Assembly (NCBI GenBank): GCA_003344405.1
Contig: NOWV01000019.1
Span: 744,001 to 808,000, forward strand
Direction of reading: 5' to 3'
Origin: Trichoplax sp. H2
Lineage: Eukaryota > Placozoa > Uniplacotomia > Trichoplacea
Length of the DNA stretch: 64,000 bases
Both the position numbers and the translations under genes were made by a program. How positions within the stretch are numbered: position 1 is the first letter of the stretch; each line of letters begins with the position of its first letter. This document shows, in pieces, positions 1 through 12,100 of this stretch. The notes beneath the pieces were generated by a model. That model did not search any database. It was given only the letters and a program-made list of their open reading frames with translations, and had not been told where the DNA came from.

Positions 1-201
1 CAGTTTTAGCTTTGCCCTTGAATTCTTGCATTAACCCAATCATTTATACCATCTTTACGAAAAAGTTTACGAATTACGTGAATTCTTATCTAACTTGTTA
101 TAAGTGTTATAATCGTCAGTATCATGCATCGATGGCAATATACACCACATCGATAATTAGTAAAAACGCTATTAGTAAACTGAATGTGGTAGCCAAGGAA
201 G
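1..201 (+). CDS. Gene A exon: last transmembrane helix and start of tail
   Basis: Reading from base 3, the exon opens in a helix ending LPLNSCINPIIYTIFT, with the rhodopsin-class NPxxY motif as NPIIY. The same stretch in gene B reads LPLNSCINPILYTIFT, so the two receptors are close in this helix. The reading frame stays open to a stop at 222-224, but a donor (AAG followed by GTAATG) at 201/202 leaves one base over, the phase required by the next exon. No start is visible; the receptor begins upstream of the window. A receptor that simply stops at 224 is the alternative reading. Confidence 0.85.
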
Positions 202-3113
202 GTAATGAATCTGTCAAGAAATAAATTTTGCAACTAATGCTCATCTTATTTCATCAAATAAAATATCTTAGTATTAGTTGATTATTACCTTTTTATATAC
301 TGAAAGTTTATATCAGAAGCGCATAGTTTTAAATTATCGGAGTACTAATAATTATAACCAATTTTATTGCATGGATACGTTAAAATGATTGACTTTTCAA
401 TAAAGTTTGGATTCAGTTTCTATTAAAGAGACTATAGGTGTACTTTAACCTTCAGACCAAGGAGAAATTATTTATCAGTAATAGATTTTGCTGTAGGTAG
501 TTGTCACTTGTCAAAGAAGACAAACTTGACATTAGATTTGATGTGTTAAGTCGTTAATGGCATATTTAATTTCTTCGTTATAAGTTTTAACTTTTAACAG
601 TATCATACCGAAATTATCATATTTTAGTCTAAAATTAAATATATCTTGATATACTTAGTGTAATAGTTTTGCAAGCAAAAATGTACTATTTTTCAAATTT
701 TAATCTAAAAAAAAATATAGAAAATCTTTATTTAGACGTTAGCAAGTAATTTTACGATAGTAACGAAATCACTTTAATATTTATACCGATGTATATATAT
801 AATTCAGTAATTTACTTCAAATCATATTTTGGAATTAAATCGTATCCGTAGTGGGAATGAGAAATGGTACATGATCACTTGTAAATGAATTTTACCGTGA
901 TTAATATTTATTACCTAAACTTTATTACCTTGTAATCTAAACTTAAAAAAGATACTGGCTTTGCCAATTTTCAAGTCGTAATACTCAACCTTGGCGAATT
1001 TCCTCTTAAATCTGTAAGTATTTCACTCCTATAGTGTATGTTATTCACTCCAGACAGTTATTAGCAGTCCTCGAAATCAATCTTAGTTTGCTAATTTGTT
1101 ACGAAAAGAGTTCCGTTGCAATTTATAATATAAAATTATTGATATTTTTCTTTGACTTCAGGGCTATATCCGTGCTCAATTTATTAATAAAAATGGAAAA
1201 ACCTTATTTGCTTTGATAAAATTATATAATAAAGCTGAAAGAAAATTATGGGAAAAGGAAGTAGATTTCTATCGCTACGTTCACATGAGACGTTGGTGTT
1301 TACTAAACGTATCTCAATGTCTTTGGATATGTGAAGGAAAGAAATGCCATATCTCTTTACTAAAGAAAGATAAAGCCAAGCTACTAGATAAATTGTAAGT
1401 TGATCACAATCACTTAATAGTATTGGATTAAAAGTCCCAGTCATATAACTTTAATACGCAATTAATTAGAAATAGTCAACGTAGACAGTTGCAATAAATC
1501 CACGGTTTAGAAATGAAGAAAGATTATTAGTAATAAAACTGTCAAATATATGAGATTTCATCTGCCAATTGCCCATAATAATTATCAGATTTCTAAAGCA
1601 AAGCAAGTAAATTTGTAATGTCAAGATATATTAAAACTTACAGTGGTACATTTTATCATCCTGCTCACTTCTGGGCAGAATTATACCTGCCAACGATTAT
1701 ACCATTACTAGATGAAATTCAGTTTAACGAAATTGATAGGTAATACTTTATTTATTAATCTAAAAGTATAAACCACATCAAATTATAAATACTGTTTTGT
1801 CAACTGTTTTGAAGCAAAGGTAATTTTGAACCTATATCGCTTAAATTTCCTAAATAAAGAATCTACCTACAGAATACACGTAACTGTTATTAATTATAGT
1901 ATTTTAATGCAATATAGCTTTAAATAGAATAGCAAAGGTTGAACTCGATACTATACACATGCCATGTGATTAAATAACTACTGGTATTTATATCGTCCTT
2001 ATATCTTGCACTTTTCTTATTTGCTAAAATGATATACTGTTGTTTCCACCTTCGAAGCCTAACTTGTTACTACATGAGTGGTAATGAATTACAATCGTTA
2101 AAAGAGATGCTCGAATACAATTCCAAACATTTGTCCCCGACAGTTATTGTCAAGATCATTCTAGATATTGCAATAGCAATCAAGTCCTTGCATTCAAATA
2201 TGATAGTCCACGGCAACATTGGGACTCATGCCATTCTCCTTATTACATCTCACAAGGTAACCGAATGCATGATACATCGTCGAGCAATAGATACTCTTAT
2301 CTTATGGAAAATCATTGTTATAAATGAAAAGTTTAATTTAGTACTTTTCTAATTATTATTTAATTACAAACGTATTCAACAATCTAAATAGGAGCAGCAG
2401 GCAACAGCACTATTAAGTGAATTTTCGCATATGCACAGATTGCAATTATTCACGGGCAGTAAACAGAATGAAACAATCTCACAGTTAATGTGTAAGGACA
2501 TTAATGGGTTGGTCTCCTTGACTGAAGCTCTTTCTCTGTACTGCCAAATCGATAAAAATCGGCCATTGAATGATAGTGAAGTAGCATCGCAAGGCGATGT
2601 TAATTACGACGACTGGGAGTTAGCTCTAGAATCGGTAAGATACTATGAAGCATCATTCGAGCTGCCATTCATGAACAGTTACAAATCAAATTAATGGTAT
2701 TCCATTTATAACATTTTAAACTATTTGAACTTATCTCCTAGAATTGCGAAAACTAAAATATAACATATCAGAAGGGTATTTTACTGTTTCATTGCGTTAA
2801 AATGAATTTTTAATGTTTTGGTTACTGTTCTGCTTAACTTTGAGTCTAAGTCAAATGTTAAAATACTTAGCTTGATTTAAGATTAGTACCTAATTTAGCA
2901 TTAAGCTATATTTGTGAGTAATATTTTAGTTTTGAATTTTGAGGCGATCTAGCAATTAAGTCTGACATTCTGTGAATCTTTATCTAGCTGCAGCATATCA
3001 AATCGGTAATTTACGAAAGCCAAAACCATAGGAATATTAAAGAACGTCAAGAAATCATAATCTCAACTATTGAGCAACTATTTAATCGAATGCCTGAACC
3101 AGGTGATGGATAA
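1..3113 (+). CDS. Gene A: GPCR with C-terminal kinase-like domain (3' part)
   Basis: Spliced gene truncated by the window start. Inferred exons: 1-201, 976-1013, 1162-1394, 2058-2256, 2392-2634, 2994-3113 (stop TAA). The first exon ends the receptor's seventh helix; the other five encode a kinase-like domain of about 275 residues. Phases join without a frameshift (1, 0, 2, 0, 0), with GT donors and AG acceptors throughout. Gene B on the other strand (19866-57897) has the same order of parts, and three of its four kinase exons have exactly the same length (233, 199 and 120 bases). I infer a membrane receptor whose cytoplasmic tail is a pseudokinase. If the 38-base exon at 976-1013 is wrong, the kinase part could instead be a separate gene, but the parallel layout in gene B argues against that. 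Confidence 0.72.
202..975 (+). other. Gene A intron
   Basis: AT-rich sequence without a supportable coding exon. A possible acceptor near 456 leads into a short open stretch, but its phase does not fit the flanking exons. Confidence 0.5.
976..1013 (+). CDS. Gene A linker exon before kinase-like domain
   Basis: Short exon between a pyrimidine-rich acceptor (ttttcaag) and a strong donor (GTAAGTATT). It takes two bases at the start and ends on a whole codon, exactly the phase change needed between the receptor exon and the kinase exons. It reads ILNLGEFPLKS and continues into GYIRAQF in the next exon, which resembles a degenerate glycine-rich loop of a kinase N-lobe. Found by splice logic alone, hence moderate confidence. 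Confidence 0.55.
1162..3113 (+). CDS. Gene A pseudokinase exons
   Basis: Four exons: 1162-1394, 2058-2256, 2392-2634, 2994-3113. Kinase landmarks in order: FALIKLY with the beta3 lysine; LWEKEVDFY with the alphaC glutamate; LTCYYMSG at the hinge strand; a long alphaE helix (IILDIAIAIKSLHSNMIVHG); HGNIGTHAILL where active kinases have HRDxxxxN; and LSEFSHM where DFG would be. The catalytic aspartate of HRD is asparagine, the metal-binding asparagine is alanine, and the DFG aspartate is glutamate. The HGN form recalls JAK pseudokinase domains and the kinase-homology domain of receptor guanylyl cyclases (family knowledge). Catalysis is unlikely; nucleotide binding is possible because lysine and glutamate remain. 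The last exon encodes 39 residues and a stop. Confidence 0.72.
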
Positions 3114-4508
3114 GGAAATTTTTAGCGCTTTCAATTCTCTCTTTCTTATTAATTCGCAAGAGTTGTAGTTTAATCCCGCAGAAATACCTCTAACATGTAT
3201 GGCTTTCAGTTAAAACATATGATACTATATCTAAACTATGTTAGTTTTAATGTCTTCTATTGCAAGTATGTCATATTATCTGATGGTCTTAAATATAGAG
3301 TACTGCAGTTTCAAAATTAACTTTAACTAAGTACATTTACAGTAAATCAAAGATAAATAGTGCACAAGTTGATACGTAGATCTAAACTTCTAGATTTTCA
3401 TATTTAAATAAAGTTAATGTTTGCCAATTACGGTTTGGAAATATGAGAGATAGCATATGATAAATAAACCCTGTCTTAAAGCAAACAGATCGATGTTAGT
3501 TTTTATATTTGCGAAGTATAGCTACAAAAGTAAGGATTTTTTAGTTTTTCATAGAAAAATAGTATTCAAAGGATCTACAAAGTTAAAATCTGTAAATAAC
3601 GTAGGTTTGTAGGTATTTATTAAAATAATTAGCGCTGTACCTCTAGTATGGTACTAGTCTGCATTTATCGGGGTATGTCCTCGAAGTTAGCAATGAAAAA
3701 TATGCTATGGTCCATTGCAGATAGTATAAAATCAGCTCTAGTTGATAAATACTACAGTAAATCCTGCATTCATGCCTACAACTTTAGTTATTTCTGCGCA
3801 ATCTTGTTAACTTAATCTTACACTATTTAGGAAAGCTGTACAATATCGCTATAAGCATGTCACTGTTCTACTTTTACCTTAATTACTTTATTCATTACAT
3901 TCTTTAGCATTTTTAAACTCTACTGCAAGACAGCTAACGTCCTGCTATGTAGTTATACTCGTATTCTCTAATACGATTTCCAGCTTACGATAATGAATCC
4001 ATGTTTACTTATTACTGTATACCGCACAAGTGCTAATTGTTATGCTTTCAATCAGCCTCTTTACCCAATCACTCATTCGATATTTTATTTTTCCAATATC
4101 ATAAATTGTGATTTGTAACAATTAGAAGAAAATATGACAATACAAAACACGGTACAAATCTCTTAAGAATGTTCACAAAACGGCTTTTTAGTAACACTAG
4201 TACTTTATCTTAGCAACTTCATCAAATGACCGAAACGAGAAGCACACAGTACAAACTTCTTACTCGACTTGTTCACAACAGGTACATTCATGTATGCAGT
4301 ATATGCGTACAATAAGTAATACTAAATCAATAGACTAAAAGAGCCGCAACTTACAATTAAGGGCTGATCAGTTAGGATAATAAATTGTTTGTTTTCAATG
4401 CCCTTGCTATGATAAAATAATAACAGTAAAGTTTACTACCTCTCAACTTGTGATTCTTATTATTAATATTTTAACTGATTCATTGTAACTTGAATTAAAT
4501 CTGTCACT
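3114..4508. other. Intergenic, nothing recognised
   Basis: Downstream of gene A. No long reading frame, splice-consistent exon, structured RNA or repeat could be supported here. Confidence 0.5.
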
Positions 4509-5477
4509 AGTAGTTACAACTTCTATTATAGCACAGGCGACTAACCAATACTATGATCTTCAACGACTACCTTCATCGCCGCACTAATTGAGTAGAGCAA
4601 TAAAACTAATTAGCCAAGTCTCTGGACGTTCAAAAACCCTAGATAACTACGTTGTTTAGTAGGCTACTGTTACAAGTCAAAGCTTGCAACAAGGAACGAC
4701 AGAAAATAGTCCACCTCCCTTCTTCAAGTGACAAGTATACTTTATTTGACTACCGCCTTACATAAATGAGGCAGGAACACGTTTTTTTGGTGTCTTTTGA
4801 GTAGAAAATACTTAAAAGGACGTTATAGTACGCTATCCAATCAGAAAACGACAACTCATTCCAAAATGACTCCAACTCTATGTCACCATATTTCAGTCTC
4901 AAAGAATGTGCAGTAAATCTACCAAATTGTACAGAGCTGGATAGTGTGCTGTGACAGTTACCTATAGTATTTTGAAAGAAAGAAATTTTTAATGTATTAC
5001 TAAAATGCGCAACTGTGGCAGCTGACAATTCCATCAGCTTGCAACTTTGCAAAGTATCCCAATCAATTTATAGGCAATATTCATGGCAAAATAGCTCAAA
5101 GAGGTTTCCATGAGTTAGCCAATTGTGACAGTGCTATATACTATATTAGAGTAGAAATAACTATGTTAGGATAATTCTGTTAGACTATCCTTATTTAGTT
5201 AACTTCTAATTTGGATATACTGTATTTTAATATAGTACTGACTTTTTATGACAGTGACACTTGTACACATACTGAAATTAATAGTTATAATAGGGAATGC
5301 AAATCATCTGCTTATAGTTCGAATCATTGTGATGGTAATTTACTTATGGTAGATTGTAAATTATCATGGAAATATTCCGTGATAGGACATATCGTAATCT
5401 GACTATTCTGTATTAGTCATTACATGTCTATGTTCGTAAATACTGTTGTCTGCATTAAAGGAGCAGTAGCTAAAATT
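4509..5477. repeat. Large direct repeat, left copy, ending at assembly gap
   Basis: This block is repeated almost base for base at 5498-6241, on the other side of a 20-N gap. The left copy has about 190 extra bases (roughly 4654-4845) and differs around 4920-5000. Such mirrored blocks around a gap usually mean two haplotypes left unmerged, but a real tandem duplication cannot be excluded. It includes the start of an LTR (from 5124) preceded by CCAAT, as in the right copy. Confidence 0.8.
5124..5477 (+). mobile_element. Family 1 LTR, truncated by gap
   Basis: Same 5' end as the LTR at 5890, with the same CCAAT in front. It stops at the N run. Sharing the insertion site with the right copy is what two alleles, or a block duplication after insertion, would show. 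Confidence 0.75.
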
Positions 5478-5497
5478 NNNNNNNNNNNNNNNNNNNN
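5478..5497. other. Assembly gap (20 N)
   Basis: Run of N flanked by two copies of the same sequence. Confidence 0.95.
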
Positions 5498-6241
5498 TAG
5501 TAGTTACAACTTCTATTATAGCACAGGCGACTAACCAATACTATGATCTTCAACGACTACCTTCATCGCCGCACTGATTGAGTAGAGCAATAAAACTAAT
5601 TAGCCAAGTCTCTGGACGTTCAAAAACCCTAGATAACTACGTTGAAAACGACAGCTCATTCCAAAATGATTCCAACTCTATCTCACCATATTTCAGTCTC
5701 AAAGAATGTACAGTAAATCTACCCAATTCGTCAGCAAAGCGACGGGAGTTTGCACTAGTGTATTGCTAAAATGCGCAACTGTGGCAGCTGACAATTCCAT
5801 CAGCCCGCAACTTTGCAAAGTATGGCAATCAATTTATAGGCAATATTCATGGCAAAATAGCTCAAAGAGGCTTCCATGAGTTAGCCAATTGTGACAGTGT
5901 TATATACTGTATTAGAGTAGAAATATCTATGTTAGGATAATTCTGTTAGACTATCCTTATTTAGTTAACTTCTAATTTGGATATACTGTGTTTTAATATA
6001 GCACTGACTTTTTATCACAGTGACACTTATACACATACTGAAATTAATAGTTATAATAGGGAATGCAAATCATCTACTTATAGTTCGAATCATTGTGATT
6101 GTAATTTACTTATGGTAGATTGTAAATTATCATGGAAATATTCCGTGATAGGACATATCGTAATCTGACTATTCTGTATTAGTCATTACATGTCTATGTT
6201 CGTAAATACTGTTGTCTGCATTAAAGGAGCAGTAGCTAAAA
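5498..6241. repeat. Large direct repeat, right copy
   Basis: Near-identical to 4509-5477 and collinear with it. It runs into the LTR at 5890, whose 3' end is present only on this side of the gap. Short open frames in both copies (for example 5977-6168) are repeat sequence, not genes. Confidence 0.8.
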
Positions 6242-6692
6242 TTAATATCTACTTATAGTTCGAATCATTGTGATGGTAATTTACTTATGGTAGATTGTAA
6301 ATTATCATGGAAATGTTCCGTGATAGGACATATCGTAATCTGATTATTCTGTATTAGTCATTACATGTCTATATTCGAAAATACTGTTGTCTGCATTAAA
6401 GGAGCAGCAGCTAAAATTGATATCTAATTCAGTAAATGATTCCAATGTTAATTGTCTTAACTATGACTCATGAACTATTGAGGAATAGTATATAAATGCA
6501 GTATATCGCGTAATAAAGTGGATTCTCAAACTTGGTGTTTAACGTAAAATACGAGGCGATTAAGTCTTTGTGTAATCTGCTAGTAGAGCAAAAGTGTTTC
6601 TTAGTGCAGATATCGTTCCTTAATACGCGGTTCAAGGAATTGATTTATTGATCGTACATTACGTTATCTTGTTGCAAAGCTATTTTGTGACA
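5890..6692 (+). mobile_element. Solo LTR, family 1
   Basis: The element begins TGTGACAGTG and ends TTTTGTGACA, the TG...CA ends of LTR retroelements. It is flanked on both sides by CCAAT (5885-5889 and 6693-6697), a perfect 5-bp target duplication. Inside are a TATA-like box (AGTATATAAATG near 6486) and a polyadenylation-like AATAAAG shortly downstream, the expected order in an LTR. About 175 bases are duplicated in tandem within it (around 6064-6241 and 6244-6420). No internal retroelement genes adjoin it, so it is a solo LTR. Relatives lie at 42687-43317 and near 54955-55463. Confidence 0.8.
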
Positions 6693-6825
6693 CCAATCAA
6701 ACGTGGCAACCTATTCAAAATGTTTCAAGCATCACTTCTCTTCCACGAAGTCCAACGCAGTTACGAATATGAGCAACAACAAAACTTGAAGTCTACTGCA
6801 GCTTCATTTCCATAGTAACGCCGGA

Positions 6826-7325
6826 ACTACACTGTACACTGTACAGTGTACAGTACTTCAACTTCGCTTGCAGTACGGTAGTGGCGTGCACTGTGCAGAG
6901 TGGGTCTCCTTGCCGTCGTTAAAACTCAGTACTGTACTGTGTATACTGTACACTGTACAGTACAGTACTGTACTGTACTGTGTATACTGTACAGTGTGTC
7001 ATGTTACCTGGACGGTATATTCGCTAAGGATGCTTTCTGATATGTAGAGGATAACATGTATATTTTATACTGTAAGTATCTTTTTTTTGAGAGAGAAAAG
7101 CAAAGAAGACTCCGAGGAAGGTTTCGCTTGAAAGTTCTGTATACAGCTGACTGAGCGTACTCAGGATACTGTACTGTACATACTGTATACTGCACGGTAC
7201 TATTCGCTTGCATTTCGCTTACTTTCCGATTGCATTTGTGTGCTACAGCGGTGCAGCGAGTGTACAGTGTACAGTACAGAGGTGCGAATACAGTACTGTA
7301 CACTGTACACTGTACAGTATACCGA
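6826..7325. repeat. ACTGT/ACAGT palindromic word array
   Basis: Dense, non-tandem mixture of ACTGT and its complement ACAGT joined through GTAC, for example CTGTACACTGTACAGTGTAC near 6832, with further tracts at about 6928-7003, 7168-7200 and 7258-7322. Every tract can pair with itself, so hairpins or cruciforms are likely. Open frames here on both strands (7004-7387, 7208-7526) are by-products of the repeat. A matching array lies at 62697-63535. Confidence 0.85.
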
Positions 7326-9143
7326 CAATTAGCGACAAAGCAAAGCTTGTTGCCAATACAGAATTCTTCACGATCTATTCTAACCAACTGCCATGCCAGA
7401 ATTCAAACTTACCACCAATTTGAAGTTAGCCTAATAGTTCATTTTTGCTATCTCTATGGTTCGACAAGGGAGGAATTGATCGACGACTTTCAACATCCAG
7501 TTGTAGCCAAAAAAAAATGCCTTTGAAAAAGAGTCAAATTTTACAGGTGAAATATGCAACTGGATAAGTACGACAGACACAAGCTGATAACCCTAATCGA
7601 GTTTCTCATCCATTCATCAAATAGATAGTAGGCAGGAGGCGTAGGTTAGAATGAGCATCTTTTAGCTTTCATCGACAGTACTGTACAGTATAGCGTCGTA
7701 GAATGCATATCTACAGTAGTGATCCAAAGCAAAATTTTAATTTTTTATCCTTATATACAGTATATCTTGTTCATGGCCTCGAGAATGATTTGGATCCATT
7801 TCACTGCACCTAAAATTGATCCAAGCTTGATTTAGACAATGTGAATTAATCTAGAGGTCAGCTAATGTTGTACTTTATATTGATGACGATAATCATATCA
7901 GTAATGCATCTGCAAAATAAGTAAAAAATACTCTGCTATCCTTACTTTAAGCATTAATTTAGACAAGTTGATATTGTATTTACAGTCGATTATACCAATC
8001 CAACGATCGAATACTAGTTCATACCAATGCCCAAAGCTGTCATTGGCACTCTAGATGCGATCGATTAGATCATCATACTCGTACTCCAATAAAGTTCTAA
8101 TAATTGAATGAAGATAGCAATGAATGATATAATCGATGGGAAAGACTTTCATAGCCGATCAAGTAGATGTTGCTTTACTGCTTTAACAGTCTGGATCTGA
8201 CCAGTGGAATGATACCAACAAGACATGCAGTAATGTTCGTTAGGAATTGTCTGACTGTTGAAACTTCCTATAATATGGATATAGAATAGAAGTGTGAATG
8301 GAGTTCAGGAATGCAAGATGCCCTTTTATTTTATCACATGTTGGTAGTAAGAGAGTTTTGCTGTTCTATTTTTACTATAGCTTCAATAGTTCAACATTAA
8401 TATACTGTACTGCTATGGTAAGAATCAATCAATTGGACTTTGTAAGACTCATTCGACATAACTCTCCAATGCCTCTATTGATTGGTTTGACTAGTTTGTA
8501 AATGTTATATGGTTATAGCAATTTCCTAATGGACTGCCTATTCAATTTAATCGATGCCACATTGACAGTAGATCCGAAATCTCTATAACACACCAACTTT
8601 ATAAACGAAACAATTTTATTAACGTATGTATATACAAAAATAACCGTCCATTGTAAGCCAATAAATATGCCCACTCTTGACACATTCCTACAATCACTGC
8701 TATGGTCATGTTTAAGTTACATCATAAGCATGCTATCGTCAATATGTAACGCGATCCTAGTTAACTCAGTACAATGTATGATGAAATTTACGGTTGAAAT
8801 ACCATTTCATCTACAACTGAACGTATTATCTGAGCAAGCAAGTATCCAATTGCAATACCAAATTCAACTATAGCTGTCATTCGACTAACCCTACTAGATT
8901 CATTACGGAAATAGCAGACCCTAACCTCGTAATGATAGCCAAATATGTAGCAACTATTAGAGATAGTTGAATTATACGAAAAGCACAATTGCAATCTAGG
9001 TTTTAAATTGATATCGGATAACCATGTTCTTGTAATTAATCATCTAGTCAATCATACATATTATATTCGCCCTATTGCATATTATTTGCCGCAAGGCCCA
9101 ATATAGTCCTTCAGTGCATATATTTCGTTAACGTCTCTTCAAA
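7326..9143. other. Intergenic, nothing recognised
   Basis: Region between the palindromic array and SCAPER. A small piece of the ACTGT/ACAGT repeat recurs at about 7676-7692. Short open frames such as 8298-8501 and 8667-8873 have no splice support or recognisable motif. Confidence 0.45.
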
Positions 9144-12100
9144 ATGGCAATGGCGGAGGTATCTTTATCAATATTAAGATTCATAATATTGGACTTGATA
9201 GTAAGTATTGAATCTCTCAAGCCTGTAAACAATGATTGTAACTATGAAAAATTGAACAGAGCTAACTTTATATCTTCATAAACATAGCCCCTCTCGTATC
9301 GAACCCAATAAGTGATATTGTAATCCATCAACTTTTTTAAAAATAATTTCTCATATAAAATAAATAAATATTTTTATAGTCTAGTAGCAAGCATTAACAA
9401 TAACATCATTATAGAAACAAATGATCGAAGAAGTTACTTAATCGGCTCATATCATATTCATTACTGTAGTTGATGTATTTTAAATTTACTCGCTAGAAAA
9501 TTAATAATTAGTTATGCCTATGGAACAAAATTATAGACAGAGGAAGAAGAGAGTGATACCAACCAGCAATCCAGCAGCGACTCTTCTTTACAAAGTATTA
9601 TCAGCAGACATAACCTAAAAGCAAGATATTGGTCTTACTTATTTGATAATCTAAATCGGGCTGTTGATGAAATTTATTGCGTTTGCGAGAATGATGAAAA
9701 TATTAATGGTTGTCAGGTAACCAATCTCATGGTAGTTTGTGTCGTAAGATCATCTCAGAGTAACCTTAACGTATTTACGCCTATAACGAAATTCGGTTGC
9801 TTTAGTTAGCACCAAAAGAACAATGCAAAAAACCTAAGTTATAAAGTTTGAATTATAAGTAATTATGAACTACGATAGAGTTTCCATTATACGCGTATTT
9901 AGATAGTATAGCGAAATGATGTGTATATTATTGATATCATAATATTAATAAACAATTCATATGCATATGATCGGCAGGAAGTCATTATGACATTAGATAT
10001 ATGCAAGAAAGATTTTAATGCATTAGTTGAAAGAATTCACTTACAAACAGAATTTGAAGTTGCAGATTCAAAGTATGTATTCAATTATTGTTTTTAAATA
10101 TTTTGGTCACACAATTTTATACTTTACTATAGTAAAAAGCGTAAGCGTATGTAACATGCTGTTTTTAACCATCGATTCAATATATCCTCATAGACCAACA
10201 TCTTTAGCCTGGGAAGTCAGAAAATCCTCTCCTGGTAAATCTTTTTCTATGGATGGTAGTAGAAGAAGCTCAGAACGTACTAGCAGTAGTAGCAGTAACA
10301 GACTATCAATGGGTTCTGCCCGGAAAATTAATTTTGACATAAAAGAAAGCGATGGACAACAGAACGCTGCTGTAGAAATGCCATTAGCCAAAGATGATAG
10401 CAATCCACGCCTTGAAGTTGTACACGAAAAGACCACCTGGGCTGATAGAGTGAAAAATAAAGGCAGTGTTATCAGAGAGGTACGAAAAGTCATTCAGTTT
10501 CTTTTTTTACCAGACTAATACATTACTTTATTAACCGATACTTTAGTTTCTTAATTATCATAATGAAAATTATGTATTCGAATGTTGGTAATAGAATTTG
10601 TATCTCAGTTTAGTAAGCGACGACAGTAAATTAGACATTTTGCTATACTGTAGGTAGTAACTACGGAGTCGCAAACAAAAAAAGACAATGATTCTATCGA
10701 TAACGATGGTGAATGGACCCTCGTACACCACGGGAAATCTAAGCGTACCCGTAAGATATTACTTGCATTTTTGCCTATTATTGAAACTGTATAATGATCT
10801 CAAATTGTAAAAATATAAATTAGCTTTCTGATTATATGATCAAATAATCAATTTTGAAGTCAATTTTCTGAATCTTCTTACAGGGAGTAACCAGCAATCA
10901 GATTCTGTTAGAAATGAAACAGACTTGCAAAAACTTCAGGTGTACTTTACTTTTGATTTAAATACTTTATGCAGTATTATGGCCTAGTAATGTGACGGCG
11001 TTTCTAAACGATGTTAGGATGATTACGGCGATGAAGACATTATCCCATTTTTAGAAGCCAATGGTAGTTTATCAATAATATATGACTTATTCTTGCTTTG
11101 GTGAAATGAATTTTAAGATCCTTGAGTAAAATTTGCTATTTTTTATTGAAGACGAATTCAGAAATCTCAGTTTGGCAGATAGAATGGAACTTCTAGATGT
11201 TGATTCCAATGTTAGGCCTCCAGGTAGGGTCATTGAAATTCATCAAAAACTGTCCTCCCCAAGGAAAAGGTATCTTCAAATAAATTTAGCATTTAATAGT
11301 TAATAAAAACAGCCATAAACTGAAAGCTATCTTATTATTGGCTATAAAATTGATTCAGTATACATGACTTATCAGCATGTTATTGCTTGTCGCTATAATT
11401 ACAGACCTCTTGATGAAACTAAGCGAATTCAAGACGAACGCCAAGTCAGTAATACATTTGGCTGCAGTTGATGTGCTCAATTCCGTCATATATTATAAAC
11501 ATCTATTTGGCTATTTAAATTGATAAAAATTACATCGATTAAATAACATATGCATGACGTCACATAATAGATGAAAGCTGCGGAGCGAAGAAATTATAAT
11601 CAAAAAGAAAGATTAAAAAAAGTAAAATCAACCTTAGAAAAGGTACATTTTTGTTAGTGCTAAACAAAATTTATACCAGGATTATGACGAATTGTTGTAG
11701 AAATACTGATATGAAATACTACTAATTTTATATTTAGGGGAAAAAAATTCGACAGCAGCAAGAAGAGATGCAGCGACAAAAGAAAGAATACTTTGAAAAG
11801 AAGCATACAACAGCTGAACAAAAGAGACTTGATCAACTACGAGAAATAGTACGAAAGGCTCAGGAAGAAGATGCCAAAGTCAGTTAAAGATGCAATGTCT
11901 AATAAGAGCGCTTAGACGTGAATTATCTATATAGTTTGCATACGTGTGCTTGAATATTTATTACTATAATGTAAATCATGTTCTACAGATTAGTGAGATT
12001 GCGTTTATTAATTCATTGGAAGCCCAAAATAAGAGGATTGAAGTATTTTCGAGACATCAGGTTTGAGCACGAATGATCTACGCATAATTTAACACTTCAA

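Noticed and set aside
7004-7526. Open frames on both strands
   Set aside because: Same palindromic repeat composition; no gene-like protein.
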